From Tectiglobus sp965224045 (GTDB taxonomy: Bacteria > Pseudomonadota > Alphaproteobacteria > Rhizobiales > Hyphomicrobiaceae): a stretch of 64,000 bases of DNA. Location of the stretch: contig CBDCYD010000014.1 of NCBI GenBank assembly GCA_965224045.1, positions 186,001 to 250,000 of the forward strand. The letters are read 5' to 3'. The translations under genes and the position numbers were made by a program. Each line of letters begins with the position of its first letter. Position 1 is the first letter of the stretch. This document shows, piece by piece, positions 17,675 to 25,993 of the stretch. The notes beneath the pieces were generated by a model. It made no database searches. It was not told the origin of the DNA and was given only the letters and a program-made list of their open reading frames with translations.

Positions 17675-19186
17675 TCAGCGCTCACGCAGTGGTGCGAAGC
17701 GCGCATCGCGGCGCTGGGCAAGACCGTTGCGAACGAGGGCTACCACCGTGATCGCAGTCAACGCCCAAAAAAACCACGTTATCCAGCTGCGGAACAGGAT
17801 TTGCGGAGCTCCGTTCGACATCAGCATCGCCTGGCGAAAATTGTCCTCGAGCAACGGGCCGAGAATGAACGCGATCAGGAACGGTGCGGCCGGAACGCCG
17901 AAACGCATCATGAAATAGCCAAACCATCCCATCGCAAACATGACGATGATGTCAAAGACGTTGTTGTTGACCGCGTAGCAACCAAACACGCACAGGATCA
18001 GAACGGCCGGCAGCAGCACTGAGCGCGGGACGTCGACGATGTATCGGAACAGGCGGATGGCGACACTTCCGACGAACAGTAGAAGTACGGAGCTGACAAT
18101 GAGGCCGAGGAAAAGCGCATAAATGATATTGGCATTGGCAACGAACATCGTCGGGCCGGGCTGCAGGCCGTGTATCATGAACGCACCGATGACGATGGCC
18201 GTAATGACGTCACCGGGTACGCCGAGGGCGAGCAACGGAATGAGCGTCGCGCCGCACACGCCATTGTTGCCGGCTTCGGATGCCGCGACCCCTTCGATCT
18301 CGCCTTTGCCGAAGTTGTCGCGGTTGGGAGAGCGACGGCGCGCCTCGCTGTAGGAAAGAAATGCGGACGGCGCCGCGCCAATGCCCGGTATGCTGCCGAG
18401 AACGACACCGATGAGACCGCCGCGGATGATCGAGCGAAAGCAGCGGCGATACTCGGCAAACGTCACATGCTGGCTGCCGAGGGCACGTGCTTGCCCATCG
18501 CCACTATCCGGCCGCCAGACGTACGCAATGATTTCAGGGATGGCGAACAGGCCAATCAGGACGGCGATGAAGTTCAACCCGCCCATCATGTTTGGATCAT
18601 TGAAGTTGAACCGGTTGGTGCCGTAGACGAGATCGAGACCGACGGTCGCCAAGAGCAGGCCGAAGACGGCGGAGAGCAGGCCTTTGACGAGGCTCTCGCC
18701 CGACACACCCGCGATAATGGTTAGGGAAAACAGGATCAGGGTGAAGAACTCCGGTGGGCCGAAGCTCAGGGCGAAAGAGGCGAGCCAACCGGCGAACAGG
18801 ATCAGTGCAAGGTTGGAAATCATGTCTGCCGTGCAGGAGGCATAAAGCGCCATGCCAAGGGCTTTTCCGGCCTGGCCGTTCTCAGCCATCGGATAGCCGT
18901 CGAGGATGGTCGCGCTGGAGGCGGGTGTGCCCGGGGTCTTGATGAGAATCGCCGGGATCGAGCCGCCGAATATGCCGCCCTTGTAGACACCCAACAGCAG
19001 GAGGATGCCGGTGATCGGTTTTAGCGAGAACGTGAAGGGCAAGGTCAACGCGACCGCCATCGTTGCCGACATGCCGGGAATGGCGCCCGCGATCACGCCG
19101 ACACAAATGCCGATGAAGAGGGCGAGGAAACTCTCGATGTTGGCAACCAGCGGCAATGCCGCCGAGAGATTGTCAAAAAGGTTCAT
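17675..19186 (-). CDS. Tripartite tricarboxylate transporter, large permease (TctA)
   Basis: Large membrane subunit of a TTT-family secondary transporter for carboxylates; 503 residues with about 12 predicted membrane segments. Family motifs are visible: GAIPGMSATMAVALTLPFTF near the N-terminus, GVYKGGIFGGSIPAILI and TPGTPASSATILDGYP. The longer frame upstream overlaps tctB and is not used; ATG 19186 overlaps the tctB stop by 4 bases. It is the last gene of tctC-tctB-tctA, divergent from the catabolic operon that begins at 21440, so it probably imports that operon's substrate. Confidence 0.93.
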   Translation of the reverse strand: MNLFDNLSAALPLVANIESFLALFIGICVGVIAGAIPGMSATMAVALTLPFTFSLKPITGILLLLGVYKGGIFGGSIPAILIKTPGTPASSATILDGYPMAENGQAGKALGMALYASCTADMISNLALILFAGWLASFALSFGPPEFFTLILFSLTIIAGVSGESLVKGLLSAVFGLLLATVGLDLVYGTNRFNFNDPNMMGGLNFIAVLIGLFAIPEIIAYVWRPDSGDGQARALGSQHVTFAEYRRCFRSIIRGGLIGVVLGSIPGIGAAPSAFLSYSEARRRSPNRDNFGKGEIEGVAASEAGNNGVCGATLIPLLALGVPGDVITAIVIGAFMIHGLQPGPTMFVANANIIYALFLGLIVSSVLLLFVGSVAIRLFRYIVDVPRSVLLPAVLILCVFGCYAVNNNVFDIIVMFAMGWFGYFMMRFGVPAAPFLIAFILGPLLEDNFRQAMLMSNGAPQILFRSWITWFFWALTAITVVALVRNGLAQRRDARFAPLRER

Positions 19187-19707
19187 GGCAATGTGATGTA
19201 TTCCCCCTGCGGAACAGCAACGCCGGCAACGTGATTGAAAAATGCGTAAAGCAGCAACGGCAGCAGCACCGCAACGACGAGCGTCGTCACCGGTTTCGGT
19301 GTTTGTACGATCAGCCCGAATGCCGCGAAAGCGATCATGCTCGTCCACACCATGCCGAGCTGCGGCGTCGCCGCGACCAAGGCTGCCATAAGCACACCGA
19401 GAGCAAGGATGCGCAGCCACGCCATTGCCGAGGCGCGCTGCGTGGCGTCCAGCTCTTCAGCTTGTTGCGAAGTTTCGCTAAGGCCGGGGCTGAAGACGGT
19501 CTCCTGGGCATACTGAGTTGCGATGAGAACCGCGCCAAGCAAGATGATCAGCCACGCAATGATCGTTGGCCAAAAGGTCGGTGCGAGGACAACGGCCTGC
19601 ACGTTGCTTGGCGATGACACAAAGCTGGGTATGGCATAGATCAGCAACATGATGCCGAACGCGACTATGACGAGACCGAGCGCAATGTTCTTGTTTCGCA
19701 ATTGCAT
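19183..19707 (-). CDS. Tripartite tricarboxylate transporter, small permease (TctB)
   Basis: 174-residue small membrane subunit with four predicted helices (ALGLVIVAFGIMLLIYAI; FWPTIIAWLIILLGAVLI; WLRILALGVLMAALVAAT; VTTLVVAVLLPLLLYAFF). The size, topology and position between tctC and tctA match TctB; sequence conservation in this family is low. I took ATG 19707, after GGAAAG, not the longer frame, whose extra 73 residues are not membrane-like. Confidence 0.85.
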   Translation of the reverse strand: MQLRNKNIALGLVIVAFGIMLLIYAIPSFVSSPSNVQAVVLAPTFWPTIIAWLIILLGAVLIATQYAQETVFSPGLSETSQQAEELDATQRASAMAWLRILALGVLMAALVAATPQLGMVWTSMIAFAAFGLIVQTPKPVTTLVVAVLLPLLLYAFFNHVAGVAVPQGEYITLP

Positions 19708-19968
19708 CAAGCTTTCCGACCGAAACTGCCAATTGGCCTCGTGAGTTTTTTGCGACGCCCGGACAACCGGCAGGACATCGGCACACGCACACTTCCAGCA
19801 GCCGGGCAACATTGCGTTGATGTTTTGCAAGTCCACCCGGAGCTTCAGATTAGTCAGCGCATGCTCAAGCGCAAAATATCGCCGGGAAGAACCTTGGCGC
19901 CCGCGCACTCCCGGATGCGCGGGCAAGTCGGCGGCGATGCTCGCTGAACTGCCGATAACAGTTCCTGA

Positions 19969-20979
19969 TCAGCCCTTGATCCGCATGCCGAGTTCGTCAA
20001 CCAGTTTGCGGAAAATGCTGTACTGGTTGTTGATGAACGTCTGCGATTCCGCCGGGTCCATGAGACGGATTACCGATCCGCGGGCCGTCATCTTGCTGAG
20101 AAATCCCTTGTCGGAAACGGCCTGTTTGAGCCAAACGCCCCACTTTTCGGCAACGGCGTCGGACAATCCCTTCGGGCCGGCAATACCGGTCCAGCCAACA
20201 AGCTGATGCAGGTTGGGCTTGCCGAGTTCGGCTGCCGTCGGGGCATCGAAGCCCGGCACGGGCTCCTTCGTGGTGACCATAAGCGGCTTGAGCTGCTTGT
20301 TCTTGACGAAACTCGCCAGAGCCGAGGAATTGGTGCAAATGAACGTCGCAGTTCCGGACAGGACGGCTGTTGCAGCAGCACCGCCACCCTTGAGTGGGAT
20401 GTGGATCGTCGATTGCAGCGGGTCCTCGACACCAAACTCCTTCAAGACCATCACGCCTGCGAGGTGGAGAAGCGAGCCGACACCGGCTGAACTGTAGCTT
20501 ATCGTCTTGGGTTTCGCCTTCGCCCGAGCTGCGAGGTCCTCCATCGATTTAATGTCGGAATCCGCTTTGACGGCGCAGGCAACCGGGTTGATTTCGTAAA
20601 CGCCGACGAACCGGAAATCGTCGAGCGTATAGGGAAGCGTCGCCTTCATGGCCGGATTGACCGAATGCGAACCGACGCGGGCGAAGAGGATCGTGTAGCC
20701 GTCCGGCTTTGCATTCTTGACCGAAACGGAGCCGGTCGCACCGCCTGCCCCGGTACGGTTGACCATCAGCACGGGTTTGGGAACGAGTTTGCCCAGCGGA
20801 CCGGCGATGGTGCGGGCGGAAATGTCGGTGGCGCCGCCCGGTCCGTATGGAATGACCATGGTGATCGGGCGTTCAGGATATTCCGCATGGGCGGACACCA
20901 GCGTCGCGGCGGTGCCCAAGGCGGCCACACCGGCGCCTAGCATGAGCTTCAACGTGCACATCCTGAAGCGTTGCGGCAT
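19969..20979 (-). CDS. Tripartite tricarboxylate transporter substrate-binding protein (TctC/Bug family)
   Basis: Periplasmic receptor that delivers a carboxylate to TctAB; 336 residues with a signal peptide ending VSAHA-E. The mature start (YPERPITMVIPYGPGGATD) and the VKNAKPDGYTILFA motif are typical of Bug proteins. GGAGGAG lies upstream of ATG 20979. A gap of 261 bases separates it from tctB, longer than between the other two genes. The ligand cannot be read from sequence; the neighbouring enzymes suggest an aromatic or amino-substituted carboxylate. Confidence 0.92.
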   Translation of the reverse strand: MPQRFRMCTLKLMLGAGVAALGTAATLVSAHAEYPERPITMVIPYGPGGATDISARTIAGPLGKLVPKPVLMVNRTGAGGATGSVSVKNAKPDGYTILFARVGSHSVNPAMKATLPYTLDDFRFVGVYEINPVACAVKADSDIKSMEDLAARAKAKPKTISYSSAGVGSLLHLAGVMVLKEFGVEDPLQSTIHIPLKGGGAAATAVLSGTATFICTNSSALASFVKNKQLKPLMVTTKEPVPGFDAPTAAELGKPNLHQLVGWTGIAGPKGLSDAVAEKWGVWLKQAVSDKGFLSKMTARGSVIRLMDPAESQTFINNQYSIFRKLVDELGMRIKG

Positions 20980-21439
20980 TATAAGTCTCCTCCTGATTGC
21001 GAGGGCGTCCTGGCTCTCCGGCCCCATGTCCGAGTGCATGGCTGGAGCGTGGATTGCGCGGGCCCCGAGATTGCATCGGTGATCATTCGCCAACAACATT
21101 GGCGTACTGATGGTGATCGTTGGGAATTTTGGGCTCGTGATCCTCGCTCGCAACTGTGGGCCGCCCGGCTGGGTTGCAACGGTCGTGCCTCGCTTCCGAC
21201 ACGTGGCAGCGATGCACGGCCGACGTCATAATAGTCTGCTTGCGCTTGGCAAATCCTCACAATTCTTGTCTGACATGAGACCAGACCATAAGGTCACATG
21301 GCGGTCATGATGTCCAGACCGACAAGGCCGCCGTGACATTGTTCGCGACCATCATTATTGGGCTTGTCAGTGCCGCTTCGAGCACCTGCCAAGGCCAGCA
21401 GCACCGCGGGCGGCTGATCCAGTCGAGAGATTGTACGCG
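20980..21439. promoter_or_regulatory. Divergent control region between the transporter and catabolic operons
   Basis: 460 bases without a credible gene. It should contain both divergent promoters. It holds a perfect dyad CGCCAA-N5-TTGGCG at 21088-21104, a typical operator shape, and TTGTCTGACAT at 21266-21276, which fits the GT-N3-AC core of GntR-family sites. No regulator gene lies next to it, so the controlling protein must be encoded elsewhere. Confidence 0.5.
21088..21104. promoter_or_regulatory. Perfect dyad, candidate operator
   Basis: CGCCAA and TTGGCG separated by 5 bases form a perfect 17-base dyad, 109 bases upstream of the tctC start and about 335 bases upstream of the enolase-family gene. 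The regulator family is unknown. Confidence 0.4.
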
Positions 21440-22606
21440 ATGAACGAAGATTCGAGACCGGTCGTGCGGATCCGACGCGTAGACGTCTTCGTCTATCGCC
21501 ATCCGATTGCAAAGCCGGTGGTCAACTCGTTCGGCGTGATGCGCGACCGGCGCGCGGTGTTCGTGCGCCTCGAAGACGGTGACGGCCGGTTCGGCTGGGG
21601 GGAGATCTTTGCCAACTGGCCTGCGGCAGGACCGGAACATCGGGCCAATCTGTTGCTGCAGGATTTCGCAGACCTGATGCTTGGATGCGAACTCCGTCGG
21701 CCGCAAGATCTATTGCGCAAGCTTGAGCCCGCAACCCGGATTCGGGCGATGCAGTGCGGCGAACCCGGGCCATTCCGGCAGGTGACCGCCGGGCTCGATA
21801 CGGCGGTCTGGGACCTTTTCGCCAGGCGTGCCGGAATGCCGCTGCGGTGTTACCTCAATCCCGCAGCCTCGGACCGCGTGCCGGCGTATGCGAGCGGTAT
21901 CCAAATTCGCGATGCCGGGACGGTGATCCCGAACGCCCGGTCAGTCGGCTTTCGCAACTTCAAGGTCAAGGTCGGTTTCAATATGGCCAGCGACATTGCG
22001 GGAATTCGAGAAGCGCTCAATGGGCTTGACGCGGGTGAACGCCTGTTTTCCGACGCCAACCAGGCCTGGGACCTCAACGCATCGCGTACCTTTCTCGATG
22101 GTGTCGCAGGGCTGGGGCTTGGCTGGCTGGAAGAGCCGATGCCGGTCGATGCCCCGGACAACGACTGGCGCGCGCTGGCAAAAGCCACGGACGTGCCCAT
22201 TGCGGGTGGCGAGAACATTGCCGGTCAGGACGGATTTGCCGATGCGATCGCACTTGGAGCACTGAAGGTCGTCCAACCGGACGTGGCAAAGTGGGGAGGC
22301 GTGACAGGCTGCTTCGAAGTCGCACGGCAGGCCGTGGCGGCGCGCCGAACCTATTGTCCGCATTTTCTGGGCGGGGGAATAGGGCTGATCGCATCGGCGC
22401 ACCTGCTCGCCGCTGCCGGCGGCGATGGCGTGCTCGAAGTCGATGCCAATCCCAATCCGCTGCGCGAGTTGCTGGCTTCCTCACAGGATCGTCTGGAGGA
22501 TGGACAGTGGCGAATCCCGGACGCGCCGGGCCTTGGGATCGAGACGTTACCCGCGGGCTACCAATCGATGCTTACGTTTCACGATAGCATGAGAGCAGAG
22601 GACTAA
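21440..22606 (+). CDS. Enolase-superfamily enzyme (mandelate racemase/muconate lactonizing type)
   Basis: 388-residue metal-dependent enzyme that abstracts a proton next to a carboxylate. Lys175 and Lys177 in FKVKVG form the KxK general base; metal ligands are Asp205 (FSDANQ), Glu231 or Glu232 (WLEEP) and Glu258 (GGEN). His308 in CPHFLGGGIG may be the second base of the MR subgroup. I prefer ATG 21440 to the TTG three codons earlier. It is the first gene of an operon with a Rieske oxygenase, a glutamine-synthetase-like ligase and a membrane protein, so it probably acts in carboxylate catabolism. The exact reaction (racemase, dehydratase or cycloisomerase) cannot be assigned. Confidence 0.85.
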   Translation: MNEDSRPVVRIRRVDVFVYRHPIAKPVVNSFGVMRDRRAVFVRLEDGDGRFGWGEIFANWPAAGPEHRANLLLQDFADLMLGCELRRPQDLLRKLEPATRIRAMQCGEPGPFRQVTAGLDTAVWDLFARRAGMPLRCYLNPAASDRVPAYASGIQIRDAGTVIPNARSVGFRNFKVKVGFNMASDIAGIREALNGLDAGERLFSDANQAWDLNASRTFLDGVAGLGLGWLEEPMPVDAPDNDWRALAKATDVPIAGGENIAGQDGFADAIALGALKVVQPDVAKWGGVTGCFEVARQAVAARRTYCPHFLGGGIGLIASAHLLAAAGGDGVLEVDANPNPLRELLASSQDRLEDGQWRIPDAPGLGIETLPAGYQSMLTFHDSMRAED

Positions 22607-22676
22607 TGTCGGCGACAATCTGCAGTCGCCGAATGACAGTGCATGCCGCGATGCACGACAGCTTGGAGATCGAGCA

Positions 22677-24023
22677 ATGCTGAGCCGAGAAGAGAACGAT
22701 GCTTTGACCCGAGTCGGGCCAGGGGACCCGGCCGGCCAGGTTTTGCGCCGGTACTGGCAGCCGGCAGCGCTATCGGCAGAACTCGACAGTCCCCGGCCGG
22801 TGGTCCCCGTGACACTGCTCGGCGAGCGCTTGGTCCTCTTTCGCAACGACAGCGGTGAGCTGGCGCTGATCGGGCGACACTGCCCGCATCGCGGTGCCGA
22901 CCTGTGCTTCGGACGGCTCGAAGACAACGGGCTCAGGTGCCCTTTCCATGGCTGGCACTTCGATCGCACCGGACAGTGCGTCGAACAGCCGGGTGAACCG
23001 GAGGGCAGCCGCATGCACGAAAACATCAGGGCGGTCAGCTATCCTGTGGTCGAAAGAAACGGCATCGTATTCGCCTACATGGGCCCTGGGGACGTGCCGG
23101 GCCTCCCGGCGCTCGATTGTTTCAGCGCACCAGAAACGCACGTCTTCGCCTTCAAGGGCCTGTGGTCGTGCAACTGGCTGCAGGCGCTGGAGGTTGGAAT
23201 AGACCCGGCACATGCCTCATTTCTGCATCGTTTCCTGGAGGACGAAGATCCGGCGGCGGGATACGGCAAGCAGTTTCGCGACCGGGCCGGCGGAACCGAA
23301 ATTCCGATGACCAAGTTGCTGCGCGAGTATCCTCGTCCGGACATTCTGGTGGACGAGACGGACTACGGGCTGAGGCTGACGGCATTGCGGCACCTCGATG
23401 ACGGGCGCACGCATGTGCGCGTCACCAACCAGATCTTTCCCGGCGCGATCTGCATACCAATGTCCAACGAGATGACGATTACGCAGTGGCACGTGCCGAT
23501 CGATGATGTGACGTGCTACTGGTACTCGATGTTCACGAGCTTTTCGCGACCCGTCGAAAAGGACGTCATGCGCGCTCAACGGCTTAAGGAACATACGCTG
23601 CCGGACTACAGGCCCATCAAGAACGCAGACAACAACTACGGTTACGATCCGAATGAGCAACGCACTGCGACCTATACCGGCATGGGGCTCGACATCAACG
23701 TGCACGACCAGTGGGCGGTGGAGTCGATGGGCGCGATTCAGGACCGAACCCAGGAACATCTCGGCAAGACCGACGTCGGCATCATTCGTTACCGGCGCAT
23801 GCTGCGTGCGGCGATCACAGCCCTCGGGCAAGGTGATGAGCAGGCGCTGCCAATGCGCAAGACCGATAATCTCGGCAACATCCGGGGGCCGGTGTCGATC
23901 GATGTCATTGCGCGAGACGACGATTGGCAGGAAGCCTGGGAAGAGGCCGATCGAAAGCGCAGGATCGCTTGCCCTTGGCCAGCGGCGGAGATCTCTGCAA
24001 CATCGCCTGCATCGGCTGCATGA
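22677..24023 (+). CDS. Rieske non-heme iron oxygenase, alpha subunit (phthalate-dioxygenase type)
   Basis: 448-residue terminal oxygenase. The Rieske [2Fe-2S] cluster is bound by Cys69-x-His71 (CPHRGA) and Cys88-x2-His91 (CPFHGWHF). The mononuclear iron site is Asp176-x2-His179-x4-His184 (GIDPAHASFLH). The length and lack of a beta-subunit neighbour suit the alpha-only phthalate dioxygenase/LigXa class, which hydroxylates or O-/N-demethylates aromatics and amines. GGAG precedes ATG 22677. No reductase gene is present in the cluster, so electrons must come from elsewhere. Confidence 0.88.
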   Translation: MLSREENDALTRVGPGDPAGQVLRRYWQPAALSAELDSPRPVVPVTLLGERLVLFRNDSGELALIGRHCPHRGADLCFGRLEDNGLRCPFHGWHFDRTGQCVEQPGEPEGSRMHENIRAVSYPVVERNGIVFAYMGPGDVPGLPALDCFSAPETHVFAFKGLWSCNWLQALEVGIDPAHASFLHRFLEDEDPAAGYGKQFRDRAGGTEIPMTKLLREYPRPDILVDETDYGLRLTALRHLDDGRTHVRVTNQIFPGAICIPMSNEMTITQWHVPIDDVTCYWYSMFTSFSRPVEKDVMRAQRLKEHTLPDYRPIKNADNNYGYDPNEQRTATYTGMGLDINVHDQWAVESMGAIQDRTQEHLGKTDVGIIRYRRMLRAAITALGQGDEQALPMRKTDNLGNIRGPVSIDVIARDDDWQEAWEEADRKRRIACPWPAAEISATSPASAA

Positions 24024-24074
24024 CAGCGTCCAACGTGGTTGAATTGCAATCCCAAGTCCAGATGGACCCGCGTC

Positions 24075-25535
24075 ATGAATGACCTGCCAACGCCGCGATC
24101 CTCCATGCATGCTCATTCCGACACGTCCGGTGCAGACGAGGCGACGGCACGGGCAGCAGAGGTTCTGCGGCTGGTCGCACACGAAGGTCTCGAGTCGGTA
24201 CGGCTGTCATTTGCAGACCAGCACGGCCTGCTGCGCGGCAAGACGATCGTCGCAAATGCACTTGCTTGCGCATTCGAGGACGGGATCACGGCGCCGTCGA
24301 CATTGCTGCTCAAGGATGTAAGTCACCGAACGGTCTTTCCCGTATGGTCGGAGGATGCCGGGTTCGGTGAAGGCCGGTTCACCGGTGCCGGCGATATTGT
24401 GCTCGTTCCCGACCCGGAAACGTTTCGCATTCTGCCTTGGGCGGAAAAGACCGGCTGGATGCTGTGCGATGTGGTGACGCCCGACCGTGCGCCGGTTTCG
24501 TTTGCTTCGCGGGACGTGCTACGCAGCGCAATTACGGCACTCGCCGAGCGCGGGCTTGAACTGGTGGTCGGGCTCGAAGTGGAGTTCCACGTCTTTCGCA
24601 TTGTCGATGCACGACTGGCCCACAGCGACACAGGCATGCCCGCGGCACCACCCGAGACGGAGGTTTTGACACGCAACTACGAGCTGCTCGGCGAGGCGCG
24701 CTACGATGCCCTCGAGGAGGTCATCGTTGCGATCCGGCGCGCGGCCGAAGCGCTCGGCCTCAACGTGCGGTCGATGGAGGCGGAGTTCGGGCCGAGCCAA
24801 ATCGAGTTCGTCTTTGCGCCCGGTGCGGCGATGGCTCAGGCCGATGCAATGGTGCTGTTCCGAGGAATGGTCAAACAGGTCTGCCGCCGCCGCGGACTGC
24901 ATGCGACATTCATGTGCCGCCCCAAGGTCGCCAACAGTGCTGCCAGCGGATGGCACATTCATCAGTCGCTCCGAGATCGCGCGACCGGGCGGAACGTGCT
25001 CGCACCCGGCAAGCCGGGCGAGCTAGCGCCGATTGCGAGCCAATGGATTGCCGGCCTCATGAGACACGCGGCGGAAAGCTGCCTGATCACGACGCCGACG
25101 ATCAACGGCTACCGACGCTATCTGCCGCACCAACTGGCACCAGATCGAATTCAGTGGGGCCATGACAACAAGGGCGCCATGCTGCGTGGGCTGATGCGAT
25201 ACGGCGACAACGCCAGCCGCATCGAAAATCGCGTCGCGGAGCCGGCGGCCAACCCCCACTACGTGCTCGCCAGCCAGATCTTCAGCGGATTGAGTGGCAT
25301 CACGAACAATCTGTCGGCGCCGGCGCCCGTCGCTTCGCCTTATGATGCCGACGCGCTGGCGCTGCCGAAGAACCTGCACGAGGCGATCGAGGCATTCGAA
25401 GGCGGCAGCCTCTACCGCGAGACATTGGGCGACCTGTTCGTCACGTACTACGCCCAATTGAAGCGGGCTGAATGGGAGCACTATATCGCAACGCTTTCGG
25501 AATGGGAGCAGCGCGAATATTTCTCCGTGTTTTGA
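24075..25535 (+). CDS. Glutamine-synthetase-like ligase
   Basis: 486-residue member of the glutamine synthetase superfamily. The N-terminal beta-grasp (VRLSFADQHGLLRGK) and catalytic ATP-guanidino domain are present: GLEVEFHVF and MEAEFGPSQIEF supply metal-binding glutamates, GWHIHQSL the conserved histidine, and RIENRVAEPAANPHY the C-terminal Arg/Glu motif. Members of this branch often gamma-glutamylate amines (as in polyamine or aniline degradation) and do not assimilate ammonia. Its place after a Rieske oxygenase suggests the substrate is an amine or amino-aromatic. Start is ATG 24075; TTG 24039 is an alternative. Confidence 0.82.
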   Translation: MNDLPTPRSSMHAHSDTSGADEATARAAEVLRLVAHEGLESVRLSFADQHGLLRGKTIVANALACAFEDGITAPSTLLLKDVSHRTVFPVWSEDAGFGEGRFTGAGDIVLVPDPETFRILPWAEKTGWMLCDVVTPDRAPVSFASRDVLRSAITALAERGLELVVGLEVEFHVFRIVDARLAHSDTGMPAAPPETEVLTRNYELLGEARYDALEEVIVAIRRAAEALGLNVRSMEAEFGPSQIEFVFAPGAAMAQADAMVLFRGMVKQVCRRRGLHATFMCRPKVANSAASGWHIHQSLRDRATGRNVLAPGKPGELAPIASQWIAGLMRHAAESCLITTPTINGYRRYLPHQLAPDRIQWGHDNKGAMLRGLMRYGDNASRIENRVAEPAANPHYVLASQIFSGLSGITNNLSAPAPVASPYDADALALPKNLHEAIEAFEGGSLYRETLGDLFVTYYAQLKRAEWEHYIATLSEWEQREYFSVF

Positions 25536-25602
25536 CGCTGAAGCCCGCACACTCCATCCGCATCCCGGCGCTGCACACAACGAATGATCGCAAGGACAGG
25601 AC

Positions 25603-25938
25603 ATGGCAGATCCCAGTCAAGACCCGAACGAGACGAGAGACGGCAGCGGCGAGGCTTCGCCGGGCGGATTGCTGGGCAGTGGGAACTCTAAGACGCTTGC
25701 CGCCGCCGCTGCGATTGCAGGCTTCGCCATCGCCGTCTACATGGCCGGCGTGGTCGGTGCGATCGGCATAGCCATGCTGTCGGTCGGTTTCGGGGCGCTG
25801 GGGCCCGGCCTTGCCTACCTGATGGGCAACCGGTCGATCAACTTCGTGCAAGCCGTGGCGTTTCGCGCGGCGATGAACATGCTAATGATCGCAGTAATCG
25901 TGCTGCTGGTCTACAAGGGCGTCCCGGTTGTCAAGTGA
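25603..25938 (+). CDS. Small membrane protein, unknown function
   Basis: 111 residues: a polar acidic N-terminus of about 30, then three hydrophobic segments (LAAAAAIAGFAIAVYMAGVV; IGIAMLSVGFGALGPGLAYL; ALNMLMIAVIV-like segment before LLVYKGVPVVK). AAGGACAGG lies before ATG 25603. It is 67 bases downstream of the glutamine-synthetase-like gene on the same strand, probably the last gene of the operon. I do not recognise the family. Confidence 0.65.
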   Translation: MADPSQDPNETRDGSGEASPGGLLGSGNSKTLAAAAAIAGFAIAVYMAGVVGAIGIAMLSVGFGALGPGLAYLMGNRSINFVQAVAFRAAMNMLMIAVIVLLVYKGVPVVK

Positions 25939-25993
25939 TCGGCACGCGCGCCGCGGCAGTCCGGCCCGCGTGCGCATGCGGCACCTGCGGCCG

